Shown: one piece after another, positions 52,133-60,423 of the stretch
Layout of the letters: each line of letters begins with the position of its first letter
Position numbering within the stretch: position 1 is the stretch's first letter
Origin: an uncultured Lentisphaeria bacterium
GTDB lineage: Bacteria > Verrucomicrobiota > Lentisphaeria > Victivallales > UBA1829
Direction: 5' to 3'
Length of the DNA stretch: 64,000 nucleotides
Assembly: GCA_905197955.1 (NCBI GenBank)
Contig: CAJKAR010000012.1
Coordinates: 1 to 64,000 of the forward strand
Program-made: the position numbers and the translations under genes
Notes under the pieces: generated by a model
Told to the model about the DNA's origin: nothing
What the model saw: the letters and a program-made list of their open reading frames with translations, nothing else
Databases searched by the model: none

Positions 52133-53014
52133 TTATTCGATGTTTTGAACCTGTTCCCTGATTTTTTCCAGCTCTGTTTTCAGGACAACGATCTTCGGCG
52201 AGATTTCAGTGGACGCCGCTTTGTTGCCAAGCGTATTGCATTCCCGGAAAATTTCCTGAATCATAAAATCAAGAGAGCGGCCGATGGCGGAAACGTTGTC
52301 CTCCACGATCTTCCGGAAATTGCTGAAATGAGAGTAGAGACGGGTGATTTCCTCCGTGACATCAAGTTTGTCTCCGAAGATCACCGCTTCCCTCAGAAGC
52401 CTGTCGTCGCTGGAATCGGTAAGCAGATCAAGCTCCTTCAGGCGTTTATAAAGTTTCTGAGTCTGAAGTTCCGGCAGTTTTGCCGCCAGCGGTTCGATCT
52501 CTCCCACCAGACGTTCCATGACGCCCAGATGCGACAGAATATCCGTTTTGAGATTCTCCCCCTCCCGCTCGCGCATCTCCACCAGATGCTCTATGGCGGA
52601 GGCTATGACAGATTCCAGAAAATCCGTGATCTGCTCGTTTGCCAGATCCGCATTCTGAATGACCGCTGCATCGGGAATCTCCAGAATATCCGAAATCGTG
52701 ATTTCGCCCGGCAGATTATGCTCCTGCTGAAATTTGCGTGCCGCTTCCAGAATCAGAGCTGCTCTGCTGAAATCCACGGAATGGAATCCCGTTTCACTGT
52801 GCAGAACCAGTTCTATCCGGAGTGTGATGGAGCCTCTGGCGAGCCTGTCCGCGACAAAGGTCCGCAGTTCAATTTCGAGCGGGGCAAGCTCTCTGGGAAT
52901 GTTGAGCTTCAGTTCAAACTGTTTTTTATTGATCGATGAAATTTCGACTCTGAACCCGCATTTCAGATCGCAACTGTATTCTTCGGCGCGGCCGAATCCC
53001 GTCATGCTTCTCAT
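52133..53014 (-). CDS. YicC-family endoribonuclease-like protein
   Basis: A 293-residue protein opening M-R-S-M-T-G-F-G-R-A and ending in the I-G-R-S-L-D-F-M-I-Q-E-I-F-R-E-C-N-T-L-G-N-K-A block of YicC/YloC proteins, implicated in RNA turnover. ATG 53014 follows GGAAGG by 7 bases; the frame extends to 53092 but the family start is M-R-S-M-T-G-F. It is the first gene of the yicC-cysE-yggS group. Confidence 0.93.
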   Translation of the reverse strand: MRSMTGFGRAEEYSCDLKCGFRVEISSINKKQFELKLNIPRELAPLEIELRTFVADRLARGSITLRIELVLHSETGFHSVDFSRAALILEAARKFQQEHNLPGEITISDILEIPDAAVIQNADLANEQITDFLESVIASAIEHLVEMREREGENLKTDILSHLGVMERLVGEIEPLAAKLPELQTQKLYKRLKELDLLTDSSDDRLLREAVIFGDKLDVTEEITRLYSHFSNFRKIVEDNVSAIGRSLDFMIQEIFRECNTLGNKAASTEISPKIVVLKTELEKIREQVQNIE

Positions 53015-53146
53015 TGTATGCCTTCCATGCTTAAATGCATTATAATATACTCTGATCGGGAAAAAATCAATTCTCCGGAGAAGATTTTCCATCGGGACTT
53101 CATACCGGGTGTTCCGCAGAATTCTCGCCGGAAACCCTCCGGAAAT

Positions 53147-53170
53147 GAAAAAGCCGGCTGAACAGCCGGC
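53147..53170 (-). terminator. Terminator of the SDR gene
   Basis: GCCGGCTG-aa-CAGCCGGC (53153-53170) with TTTTTC following on the minus strand, just after the SDR stop codon. Confidence 0.78.
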
Positions 53171-53194
53171 CTGGAATCATGTTCCGAATGCGTT

Positions 53195-54301
53195 TCAGGG
53201 AATGATTTCCGGATTTTCCGCTTTGTAGTATGCGGTGATCATCTTGCGGAGGAAGTTGATGTCCATCTTCCAGGAGACGACTTCGGGGCCGAGTGCGGCA
53301 CGCACATTGGAGTCGTCGAAAATGATTTCCGATGCGAAATAGGGCATCAGATCGCCGATCATTTTCTGAACCAGTTTTTCCTCTTTGGTCGGATTGTCCA
53401 CTTTATCCATGACGCTGAGTCCGGTGGTCTGGAGAACCTCGCCGACCGCTTTCTCGATGTCGCGTGTGGAGACGGGGCTTTCGCCGGTGATATGATAGGT
53501 CTTGTTCTCCACAGGCTTGAGGAAGAGGCTGGAAATGGCTTTCTGGACGTAGTCGATCGGGACAAAGTAGACTTTGTCGGTGGTTCCCGCTTCGAGGCGG
53601 AGACTTGTTGCAAAGACTCCGTTTGCGGGAATTCCGGCTTTGGAGCAGCCGACTCGTTTGACCTGTCCGAGAAATTCAAGCAGGCGATAGAACGCCAGCG
53701 GCTTCCGGATCACGCCGTCCGAGAGTCTTCCGACCACGATGGAGGGACGGTAGATTGTATATTTGAATCCGGAGTTGCGGACCAGTTTTTCCGCATCGAA
53801 TTTGCTTTTTTCGTAGGAGTTGTTGAAGTCGGTTGCGGGCATGGTGTCCTCCATGACCCTTCCGACCGTTTTACCCGCCACATATGCTGTGCTTACGTAG
53901 TGGAAGCTCGGGACATTGACTTTCTTTGCGAGGGCAAGAGCCGCCTGTGTTCCGCCGAAATTGGTGGCATAGGTTTTGCCTTCGGGATCTTTGCCGAGAT
54001 TCACATCCGCTGCGCAATGGAAGAAGGTGTCGAACGGTCCCTCTTTCGCCATTTCTTCTGCGGGGAGATCCGCGAGGGTTCCCTCAATGATGGTGATTCG
54101 GGAAAGGATATCTTCCGCAGATTCCGGGTGCCCATCGAATTCGCACTGTTTGCAGATGATTTTAGATGCCCGGTACTGTCCGGATTCTCCGCAGAAGCCA
54201 CGGCAGAGCGAAACGATCCTGAAGGAAGGATTTTCTCTCAGTAATGCGGTTGTGAAGGCTGCCCCTACCAGCCCGGTGATTCCTGTCATCAGAATTTTCA
54301 A
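53195..54301 (-). CDS. Extended SDR oxidoreductase (thioester-reductase-like)
   Basis: A 368-residue NAD(P)-binding protein. The Rossmann start K-I-L-M-T-G-I-T-G-L-V-G-A-A is at the very N-terminus, with the active-site Y-E-K-S-K near residue 170 and H-C-A-A-D-V-N and H-Y-V-S-T-A-Y of the male-sterility/thioester-reductase branch. It is read from a TTG start at 54301 with GGAG 6 bases upstream, since the next ATG would delete the first strand. The substrate is unknown. It has its own promoter and terminator. Confidence 0.85.
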   Translation of the reverse strand: MKILMTGITGLVGAAFTTALLRENPSFRIVSLCRGFCGESGQYRASKIICKQCEFDGHPESAEDILSRITIIEGTLADLPAEEMAKEGPFDTFFHCAADVNLGKDPEGKTYATNFGGTQAALALAKKVNVPSFHYVSTAYVAGKTVGRVMEDTMPATDFNNSYEKSKFDAEKLVRNSGFKYTIYRPSIVVGRLSDGVIRKPLAFYRLLEFLGQVKRVGCSKAGIPANGVFATSLRLEAGTTDKVYFVPIDYVQKAISSLFLKPVENKTYHITGESPVSTRDIEKAVGEVLQTTGLSVMDKVDNPTKEEKLVQKMIGDLMPYFASEIIFDDSNVRAALGPEVVSWKMDINFLRKMITAYYKAENPEIIP

Positions 54302-54374
54302 TTTGCTCTCCAGTCTCTCTCTAGTTATGTTAAACTTATTTTGTCAAATTCAAAGCATAGACAATGTACTGATT

Positions 54375-54403
54375 AATATAGCATCTTTGGCTGTGAAAAT
54401 CAA
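54375..54403 (-). promoter_or_regulatory. Promoter of the SDR gene
   Basis: Minus strand: TTGATT (54403-54398), 17-base spacer, TATATT (54380-54375). Confidence 0.65.
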
Positions 54404-54429
54404 ATACTTGCATGGAAAAATACGGGGAG

Positions 54430-54460
54430 AAAAGAGAGTTTTCCGCTCTTTCTTTTAAAA
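54430..54460 (-). terminator. Weak terminator of the type II secretion operon
   Basis: An imperfect A/G-rich stem (about nine pairs with mismatches) after the gspK-like stop leads into TTTTCTCCCC on the minus strand. Confidence 0.4.
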
Positions 54461-54476
54461 AAGAGGAGGAGAAAGA

Positions 54477-55466
54477 CTAGAAAAACATCCATTCGAGGAA
54501 TTCGACCATATTGTCTTCCGGTCCGGTGGGATCGAATCCGCGGTAGGTGAAGACAAGGCGTCGCGAGGGACGTTTTTCTTTTTTCGGCGCTTCGATGCAG
54601 ACGGTATAGCTGCCGCTGTCGTTCCAGGAGAGTCCGCCCAGATTCGTGTAGAGCAGAGGATCAATCTGGTCCTTGATCCGGATTCGCTCCTTGAACCACT
54701 GTTCGCGGGCGGCAACGACCTCTGACACCTGATCTTCATCGAGATTGCAGTAGATCTGGAGCATCAGCGGGGTTGCCGTGAAGAAGTTTGGATTTCCCGA
54801 GGGGGCATTCGGCAGACGGAGTCCGCTGAGGCGCCCATATTTATCTGCGGGAAAGAGATCAGTCAGACCTTTGATGTAGAAGAGTTCCTCGCGCCAGAAG
54901 CCGCTGGTCCGGTTCCGGGGAAGGGGGGCCATGCCTTCGGCGTCGTAATCATCGACTTCCATACCGCTGATGGAGAGTTCGTCGTTGTTGTCGAAATAGT
55001 CCTGGAGCTTGTCGGTCAGTTCTTCGACGGCGTCGGTGACGGTGGTGTCGATATCAAGCCGCGAGGTGAAACGCATGAGGGTATCCCGGTAGGCGTCTGG
55101 TCCAAGATCCCAGCCGGAATTTGCACTGTAAATCCGGAATGCCACTGTTGTGCCGTAGTAATCCATTTCATGTTCGACGCCATCGGGCATATAACGGTCG
55201 TGATCGTACTCTGTGTAGTCGAGTTCTCCCGGGGCGACCCCCGTGAAGAGATGCTTGTCTGCGGCGAGGAGCCACTGAATGCGGTTGGAGACCCCTTCGT
55301 TGATGTAGGCCGATCGCTGGAGCTGGGTGTGGGCACGGATATCGAGTGTCGCCGTCTGGGAGATTGCCAGAACCGCCATGGTCAGCATGGAGGCGGAGAA
55401 GATGAGCACCAATGCTGCGACGAGGGCTGATCCGGATTCTGCCGTGTCTGGATGGAAATATTTCAT
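54477..55466 (-). CDS. gspK: GspK-like minor pseudopilin
   Basis: A 329-residue protein, the last gene of the type II secretion operon. The N-terminal G-S-A-L-V-A-A-L-V-L-I-F-S-A-S-M-L-T-M-A helix lacks Glu5, as in GspK, which caps the pseudopilus. The large exported domain contains F-Y-I-K-G-L-T-D-L-F-P-A-D-K-Y-G. The start at 55466 overlaps the gspJ stop (ATGA). The usual calcium-site ligands cannot be confirmed by eye. Confidence 0.8.
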   Translation of the reverse strand: MKYFHPDTAESGSALVAALVLIFSASMLTMAVLAISQTATLDIRAHTQLQRSAYINEGVSNRIQWLLAADKHLFTGVAPGELDYTEYDHDRYMPDGVEHEMDYYGTTVAFRIYSANSGWDLGPDAYRDTLMRFTSRLDIDTTVTDAVEELTDKLQDYFDNNDELSISGMEVDDYDAEGMAPLPRNRTSGFWREELFYIKGLTDLFPADKYGRLSGLRLPNAPSGNPNFFTATPLMLQIYCNLDEDQVSEVVAAREQWFKERIRIKDQIDPLLYTNLGGLSWNDSGSYTVCIEAPKKEKRPSRRLVFTYRGFDPTGPEDNMVEFLEWMFF

Positions 55467-56140
55467 TGTCTCATATCCCTCATGCGAGTGTTTGCTGCGG
55501 TTCCGGCGGCGCGGCGGAGCCAGACTTCGCTGGTGCCGTCGAGCCATTCGACTGTCATCTGAATGGCAAGGGGAATGGTGGTGGCGTTGGAATTGGTTTC
55601 CAGATTCTGGCTGTCATATTCTTCCCACTGTTCGTCCCATTCGATTTCGTCGCTGTTGTTTTTCATGGCGTAGAGGAAGCGGACGGAGCGGACCTTGTCG
55701 GCAAGGACTTCGCGTTCCCAGGTGTATTCGCCCTCGTCCGCCCAGTGCGGCCGCGGATAGGAGGAGTACTCGGCGATCAGCTGTTCGTTTTCCACGCGCA
55801 GACGGACAAAGAGGAGGGCTCCTTTGTCTCCGCGATAGCTGCGGCGCAGTGTGGTGAAGTGAAGGTTGTCGGCTTCGCCCTGGAAGATGACTCGATCGCG
55901 GTTTTCGGAGTCATCGTACCACTGGAAGACGATCATGTTGCGGACGCAGTTGTCCATGATGCGGTCGATGCTCTGACAGGTTTTCAGGTATGCTGCCGCG
56001 CGGGTGCTGCGGCGCCACGCGTTGTAGAAGGTCATGGAGGCCGTTCCGATGATCAGCGCGACAAAGATCATGATCGCCATTGCCGCGACGAGTTCCACGA
56101 GCGTGAAGGGGGACTTATTCGCCTTGAATCGTGTTCTCAT
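55463..56140 (-). CDS. gspJ: GspJ-like minor pseudopilin
   Basis: A 225-residue prepilin-type protein (S-P-F-T-L-V-E-L-V-A-A-M-A-I-M-I-F-V) with the GspJ-like W-R-R-S-T-R-A-A-A-Y-L-K segment and a late Q-M-T-V-E-W-L-D-G-T. ATG 56140 with AGGA upstream is preferred over the longer frame. It overlaps the gspI 3' end by 26 bases and gspK by 4. Confidence 0.82.
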   Translation of the reverse strand: MRTRFKANKSPFTLVELVAAMAIMIFVALIIGTASMTFYNAWRRSTRAAAYLKTCQSIDRIMDNCVRNMIVFQWYDDSENRDRVIFQGEADNLHFTTLRRSYRGDKGALLFVRLRVENEQLIAEYSSYPRPHWADEGEYTWEREVLADKVRSVRFLYAMKNNSDEIEWDEQWEEYDSQNLETNSNATTIPLAIQMTVEWLDGTSEVWLRRAAGTAANTRMRDMRQ

Positions 56141-56519
56141 AGCTGATCCTGTCGATGATGAGCTTGTCCACAATGTCGCCGGAGGGCGCTTTCCGCAGTT
56201 CGATGACCAGACTGGTCAGAGGAAGCTGATTGACAATGTTTCCGTATTCTTCGGGGAGACCTTCCGCATCCTGATAATAGACGTTGACGGTATAGTCCCG
56301 ATAGGGAAAGAAGGTGTCCTCGATTGCGCCGGGATCCTCGTTCTGGAGCATGAAGTATTCCGCCGCCTGGGAGAGCATGTGCATGTTTTTCCACTCCTCC
56401 ATGCTTTTGCCGATGCGGTTCTGGGAGCTGGTCAGAAGGGAGAGAAGACCGGCAATCGAAAGCGCAAGAATGCCAAGCGCAACGACCACTTCGATCAGGG
56501 TGAAGGTGGAGTGTTTCAT
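56115..56519 (-). CDS. gspI: GspI-like minor pseudopilin
   Basis: A 134-residue prepilin-type protein (S-T-F-T-L-I-E-V-V-V-A-L-G-I-L-A-L-S-I-A-G), the shortest of the operon and typical of GspI. The start overlaps the gspH stop (ATGA). Confidence 0.85.
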   Translation of the reverse strand: MKHSTFTLIEVVVALGILALSIAGLLSLLTSSQNRIGKSMEEWKNMHMLSQAAEYFMLQNEDPGAIEDTFFPYRDYTVNVYYQDAEGLPEEYGNIVNQLPLTSLVIELRKAPSGDIVDKLIIDRISYENTIQGE

Positions 56520-57100
56520 TCGTACAGGTCCTCCTCTTTGGAGGTGATGAGACCGGTCAGCGGAGAGATGTCGAATGTTCGGCGCAGATTTTTATATTTG
56601 AGTTCGAGAGTGCGGCGTCCGGAGGCTCCGCCGTCGGGGAAGAAGCGGAAAAGTTCGAGCGTTCCGTCCTCCGAGAGTTCCGAGGGATCAAAATCGGCGC
56701 GTTCGAGAGAGAACTCTTCCGGCAAGGTCCATTTCGGCAGAAAGATTTTGCCGTCCCCGTCTCCATTGGGATTAGCAGTTGATATTTCTCCTGTTGCGGA
56801 TTGTTCGTTCTCTTTCTCCTGGAACTCCTCGGGGATTTTTACGAGGAACTGCCGGGTGTCCGGATTGAGCAGAACGATCCGGTCCTCGCCGTTTTCCATG
56901 GCGTTGAAGCGGACTTTGGCGCAGAACGCTTCGAACTGGAGCGAGGCGTTTTCCATCTGTCTTGCGGGGGATTCTCCGCGGAAGGTCGCGACCGCAAAGG
57001 TCGATGCCAGCGCAAGAATCGAAATGACCACGACGAGTTCCAGCAGGGTAAACGGATTTCGGACTGCTGTTCTGTTGCGGAGGTTCGAGTTCATGGGCAT
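56516..57100 (-). CDS. gspH: GspH-like minor pseudopilin
   Basis: A 194-residue prepilin-type protein (N-P-F-T-L-L-E-L-V-V-V-I-S-I-L-A-L-A-S-T-F) with a beta-rich exported domain containing E-F-S-L-E-R-A-D-F. ATGs at 57100 and 57094 are both possible. It follows gspG by 75 bases, the largest gap in the operon. Confidence 0.8.
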   Translation of the reverse strand: MPMNSNLRNRTAVRNPFTLLELVVVISILALASTFAVATFRGESPARQMENASLQFEAFCAKVRFNAMENGEDRIVLLNPDTRQFLVKIPEEFQEKENEQSATGEISTANPNGDGDGKIFLPKWTLPEEFSLERADFDPSELSEDGTLELFRFFPDGGASGRRTLELKYKNLRRTFDISPLTGLITSKEEDLYE

Positions 57101-57175
57101 TTCCGGGAAAGGCGATCGGGTGGTTGATTGTTTCCGCCGGCGTCCTGCGAGGGGACGTCGGCGGGGGAAAGAAAA

Positions 57176-57604
57176 CTATTCCTGCTGATAGTTGGTGATA
57201 TCTGCGTTTTCGCCTTCACCGCCGGGCTGACCGTCGGCGCCGTAGCAGATGAGGTCGAATTCTCCGTGCTCGCCGGGATAGACATAGACATAGTCATTGC
57301 CCCAGGGATCTTTCGGGACGGCGGGTTTGATGTAGGGTCCGGCCCATTTTGTGTTCTGATCGACGTTTTCGACGAGTGCGCGGAGTCCGGTCGAGGAATC
57401 CGGATAGGTGCCGACATCGAGACGGAATCCTGTGAGGGCGTCCTCCAGCAGTTTGATCTGGGTTTTTGCCGCGCCCACATTCGCCTTTTTGACGTAGTTC
57501 AGGTAGAGCGGGGTTGCGATCGACGCCAGCGTCACCAGAATGATGATCACCACGACGACTTCAATGAGTGTAAAACTCATTCTTCTTCTCATTCTTCTCT
57601 TCAT
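57176..57604 (-). CDS. gspG: Type II secretion major pseudopilin GspG
   Basis: A 142-residue major pseudopilin. After the basic leader comes S-F-T-L-I-E-V-V-V-V-I-I-I-L (Glu5 present), then G-A-A-K-T-Q-I-K-L-L-E-D-A-L and the calcium-loop region K-P-A-V-P-K-D-P-W-G-N-D-Y-V-Y, which is diagnostic for GspG. The start overlaps the gspF stop. Confidence 0.95.
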   Translation of the reverse strand: MKRRMRRRMSFTLIEVVVVIIILVTLASIATPLYLNYVKKANVGAAKTQIKLLEDALTGFRLDVGTYPDSSTGLRALVENVDQNTKWAGPYIKPAVPKDPWGNDYVYVYPGEHGEFDLICYGADGQPGGEGENADITNYQQE

Positions 57605-58815
57605 ATTTTGGGTCCTCCTTGATTGATTGAGTTGATTTCCATCATAGCCACGAAAATGGATACGACGACCACCAGCACCACCAGTGCCAGAAAGATGATG
57701 ACCGCCGGTTCGAACAGACTCAGAAGACGTCGAATCTTCTGTCTTGTGTCGTTTTCAAGATGGGTTGCGATTCTGGAGAGCATCTCTCCGACCGTTCCTG
57801 ATTCTTCGCCTACGCGGAGCATTGGCACCATTCCGGAGGGCAGATACCGGTTGCCCGCGAGAGCCGCCGAGAGTTTTGCTCCGCCTTTCAGTTTGCGTCC
57901 GAGATCCGCGAAGGTTTTGGCGATAATCGGATTGCGGATGATCCGTCCTGAAATTTTCACGGTCCGGATGATCTCCACATGGTTCGCGATCAGAATGGAA
58001 AGGGTCCGGATGTACTTGCACATTTCCAGCGAAATGATGATTGGTCCGAGCAGCGGCAGGGAGATCATGAATTTGTTGAATTTGAGTTTCAGGTTCTCTT
58101 CGCCGATGAAGTGTTTGAGCAGGAGCCATGTGGCGATTCCGAGCAGCGGCAGCAGCCACCATGCCCACGAGGCAAAGGAACTGATTCCGAGCAGGAAGTT
58201 CATGGAGGGGGGCATGGCACGGCCCATGTCCTGGAATATTTTGGCGAAACGGGGGACAAAGACCGTGAAAAGCAGGATCGTGACGAGAAACGTGACCGTC
58301 AGAATCGCGAGCGGATAGATGGAGCTGGAGATGATGAAATCCTTCAGCTCCTTGCTTTCGCCCATGAACTTGTAGAGCTGTTCGACGACTTCGGGCAGAC
58401 AGCCCGTCTCCTCGCCGCTTTCGATGAGATTTGCGTAGTATCCGGGGAAGAGTGCGCCGTGGGAGCGGACCAGTTCCGAGAATTTTTTTCCTTCGTGGAG
58501 TCCCTGTCGCAGCGAGTTGACAAAATTCTTCTGTTCCGGTTCCTCCGTGCTTTCCGCGATGATGCCGAGAGCTTTTTCGAGCGGAATGAAGGAGTCGAGC
58601 AGCGGCGCGAGCTGTCGGGTGAATTCATAGGTGTTGATTTTGCTGCGGTGCAGGGAGAAGCGTCCTCCGCCGACGGAGACTTCGCCGTAGAAGCGGACCG
58701 GAAGAACACGGCGGCTGCGGAGTTTGTCGAGAGCCTCTTTGGGGCTGTCGGCTTCGATGAGCATCTCCTGCGGTGGTTCGCCCTGTGCGGCGGCGAGGTA
58801 TTTATAGAGACCCAT
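57601..58815 (-). CDS. gspF: Type II secretion inner-membrane platform protein GspF
   Basis: A 404-residue platform protein with two T2SSF domains (about 65-190 and 270-390) and three hydrophobic segments (about 170, 220 and 380). Conserved F-T-R-Q-L-A-P-L-L-D-S, E-S-G-E-E-T-G-C-L and R-V-G-E-E-S-G-T-V are visible. It anchors the pseudopilus assembly motor. A 21-base gap follows gspE. Confidence 0.95.
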   Translation of the reverse strand: MGLYKYLAAAQGEPPQEMLIEADSPKEALDKLRSRRVLPVRFYGEVSVGGGRFSLHRSKINTYEFTRQLAPLLDSFIPLEKALGIIAESTEEPEQKNFVNSLRQGLHEGKKFSELVRSHGALFPGYYANLIESGEETGCLPEVVEQLYKFMGESKELKDFIISSSIYPLAILTVTFLVTILLFTVFVPRFAKIFQDMGRAMPPSMNFLLGISSFASWAWWLLPLLGIATWLLLKHFIGEENLKLKFNKFMISLPLLGPIIISLEMCKYIRTLSILIANHVEIIRTVKISGRIIRNPIIAKTFADLGRKLKGGAKLSAALAGNRYLPSGMVPMLRVGEESGTVGEMLSRIATHLENDTRQKIRRLLSLFEPAVIIFLALVVLVVVVSIFVAMMEINSINQGGPKI

Positions 58816-58836
58816 GATTCATCCGTCCTTTGTGTT

Positions 58837-60423
58837 TCAGAGTTCCGCGGTGGAGCGGCTGAGTTCCTCTGCGGTGGTGATGCCCTGCCGGACCTTGTCG
58901 AGGCCGTCCTGCTGGAGGGTGATCATGCCGTGTTTGACGGCGATGGCTTCCAGTTCGGAGCTGTCGGCATTGCGGTTGACGGCTGCGCGGAGTTCGTCGT
59001 CGAGGAAGAGCAGCTCGAAGATTCCGGAGCGTCCTTTGAATCCGGTTCCATTGCATTTCCGGCACTTGTTTCCGGCAGAATCGCTTTTTTTACCATGGCA
59101 GACCGGACAGATTTTACGGACCAGGCGCTGGGAGAGCACGCCGTAGAGGGCGGAGGAGACGAGAAAGTTTTCCACGCCCATGTCGATCAGTCGTGTGACG
59201 GCGCCGACGGCGTCGTTGGTGTGAAGCGTGCTCAGAACGAGATGTCCGGTGAGGGCGGCGTTGATGGCGATATCGGCGGTTTCCCGGTCGCGGATCTCTC
59301 CGACGAGGATGATGTCGGGGTCCTGACGGACGATGCTTCGGAGACCGGCGGCGAAGGTCACGCCGATTTTCGGATTGACCTGCATCTGGCAGAGTCCGTG
59401 CATTTTGTATTCGACGGGGTCTTCGACCGTGATGATTTTCTTCCGGTTGTCGTTCAGCTGGCTGATGACGCTGTACAACGTGGTGGTTTTTCCGCTTCCG
59501 GTCGGACCGACGACGAGGATCATGCCGTGAGGAATGTTGATGAGCCGTTTGAACTGTTTCAGATGTTCATCGGACATGCCGAGAGTCTGGAGATCGAAGG
59601 TGATCGCTTCCTGATTCAGCAGACGGAGCACGATGCTTTCGCCGGTCAGGATGGGAATTGTACTGATTCGCATATCGAGAACGGCGCGTCCGAGCTGGAC
59701 GTTGGTTCGTCCGTCCTGCGGCAGACGGCTTTCGGCGATGTTGAGTCCGCCGAGCAGCTTGATGCGGGAGGCGATCGCGGGAAACTGGTTCAGCGGGCAG
59801 TTCAGAATTTCGGTCAGGACTCCGTCGACGCGGCAGCGGACCGCCACATGTTCCTCTCCCGGTTCGATGTGAATATCGCTGGCGCCGAGTTCGATCGCCT
59901 GCGTGAAAATATCGTTGACGAGTCGGACGATTCTGGCTTCACCCGCCATGGTGCGGAGGGTGTTTTCGTCTTCGACATCGACCAGATCCTCCTCTTTCTC
60001 CTCCTCTCGGCTGGCGATTTTTGAGAGCATCCGTTCCAGAAACGGGCGGCGGACGAATCGGAATTCCGCTTCCAGATTCCATGTTTTCCTGACCAGAAAG
60101 ACGATCTGGTCGAGATCATAGGGATCGGCAGCGAGAAAGATGATTTTATTCTCATCCCATTCGTAGGGCAGACAGAGATTTGCGTTGAAGAAGTCCATGG
60201 AGCCGTTCGGATAGGGTTCCGGGGGACGGATTTCGTCCTCCGGGAGAACGGGAACGCAATAGGCTTCCGAATAAAGGGCTGCGAGAGCTGTTTCCGTGAT
60301 CCGGTTGTCCTGAAGAAGGGCGCGGTCGGTTTCCCGGGAGGGGGTTCCGGCGTCGGGGAACCGTGCCGCGTAGAGTGCGGCAAGGTGGTTCAGCGGAGAG
60401 TGTGGTGTCTGCTCAGAGGGCAT
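58837..60423 (-). CDS. gspE: Type II secretion ATPase GspE
   Basis: A 528-residue ATPase with Walker A G-P-T-G-S-G-K-T (306-313), Asp box, Walker B and His box (V-G-E-I-R-D-R-E-T-A and T-G-H-L-V-L-S-T-L-H-T-N-D-A). It also has the Cys4 zinc site C-P-V-C ... C-R-K-C-N-G typical of GspE/PilB, and an N-terminal GspL-docking domain (about 1-150). The start lies inside the gspD 3' end (11-base overlap) with AAGGAG 7 bases upstream. Confidence 0.96.
   Translation of the reverse strand: MPSEQTPHSPLNHLAALYAARFPDAGTPSRETDRALLQDNRITETALAALYSEAYCVPVLPEDEIRPPEPYPNGSMDFFNANLCLPYEWDENKIIFLAADPYDLDQIVFLVRKTWNLEAEFRFVRRPFLERMLSKIASREEEKEEDLVDVEDENTLRTMAGEARIVRLVNDIFTQAIELGASDIHIEPGEEHVAVRCRVDGVLTEILNCPLNQFPAIASRIKLLGGLNIAESRLPQDGRTNVQLGRAVLDMRISTIPILTGESIVLRLLNQEAITFDLQTLGMSDEHLKQFKRLINIPHGMILVVGPTGSGKTTTLYSVISQLNDNRKKIITVEDPVEYKMHGLCQMQVNPKIGVTFAAGLRSIVRQDPDIILVGEIRDRETADIAINAALTGHLVLSTLHTNDAVGAVTRLIDMGVENFLVSSALYGVLSQRLVRKICPVCHGKKSDSAGNKCRKCNGTGFKGRSGIFELLFLDDELRAAVNRNADSSELEAIAVKHGMITLQQDGLDKVRQGITTAEELSRSTAEL

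Noticed and set aside
57979..60024. 681-codon plus-strand ORF opposite gspF/gspE
   Set aside because: Acidic shadow frame spanning the junction of two real genes.
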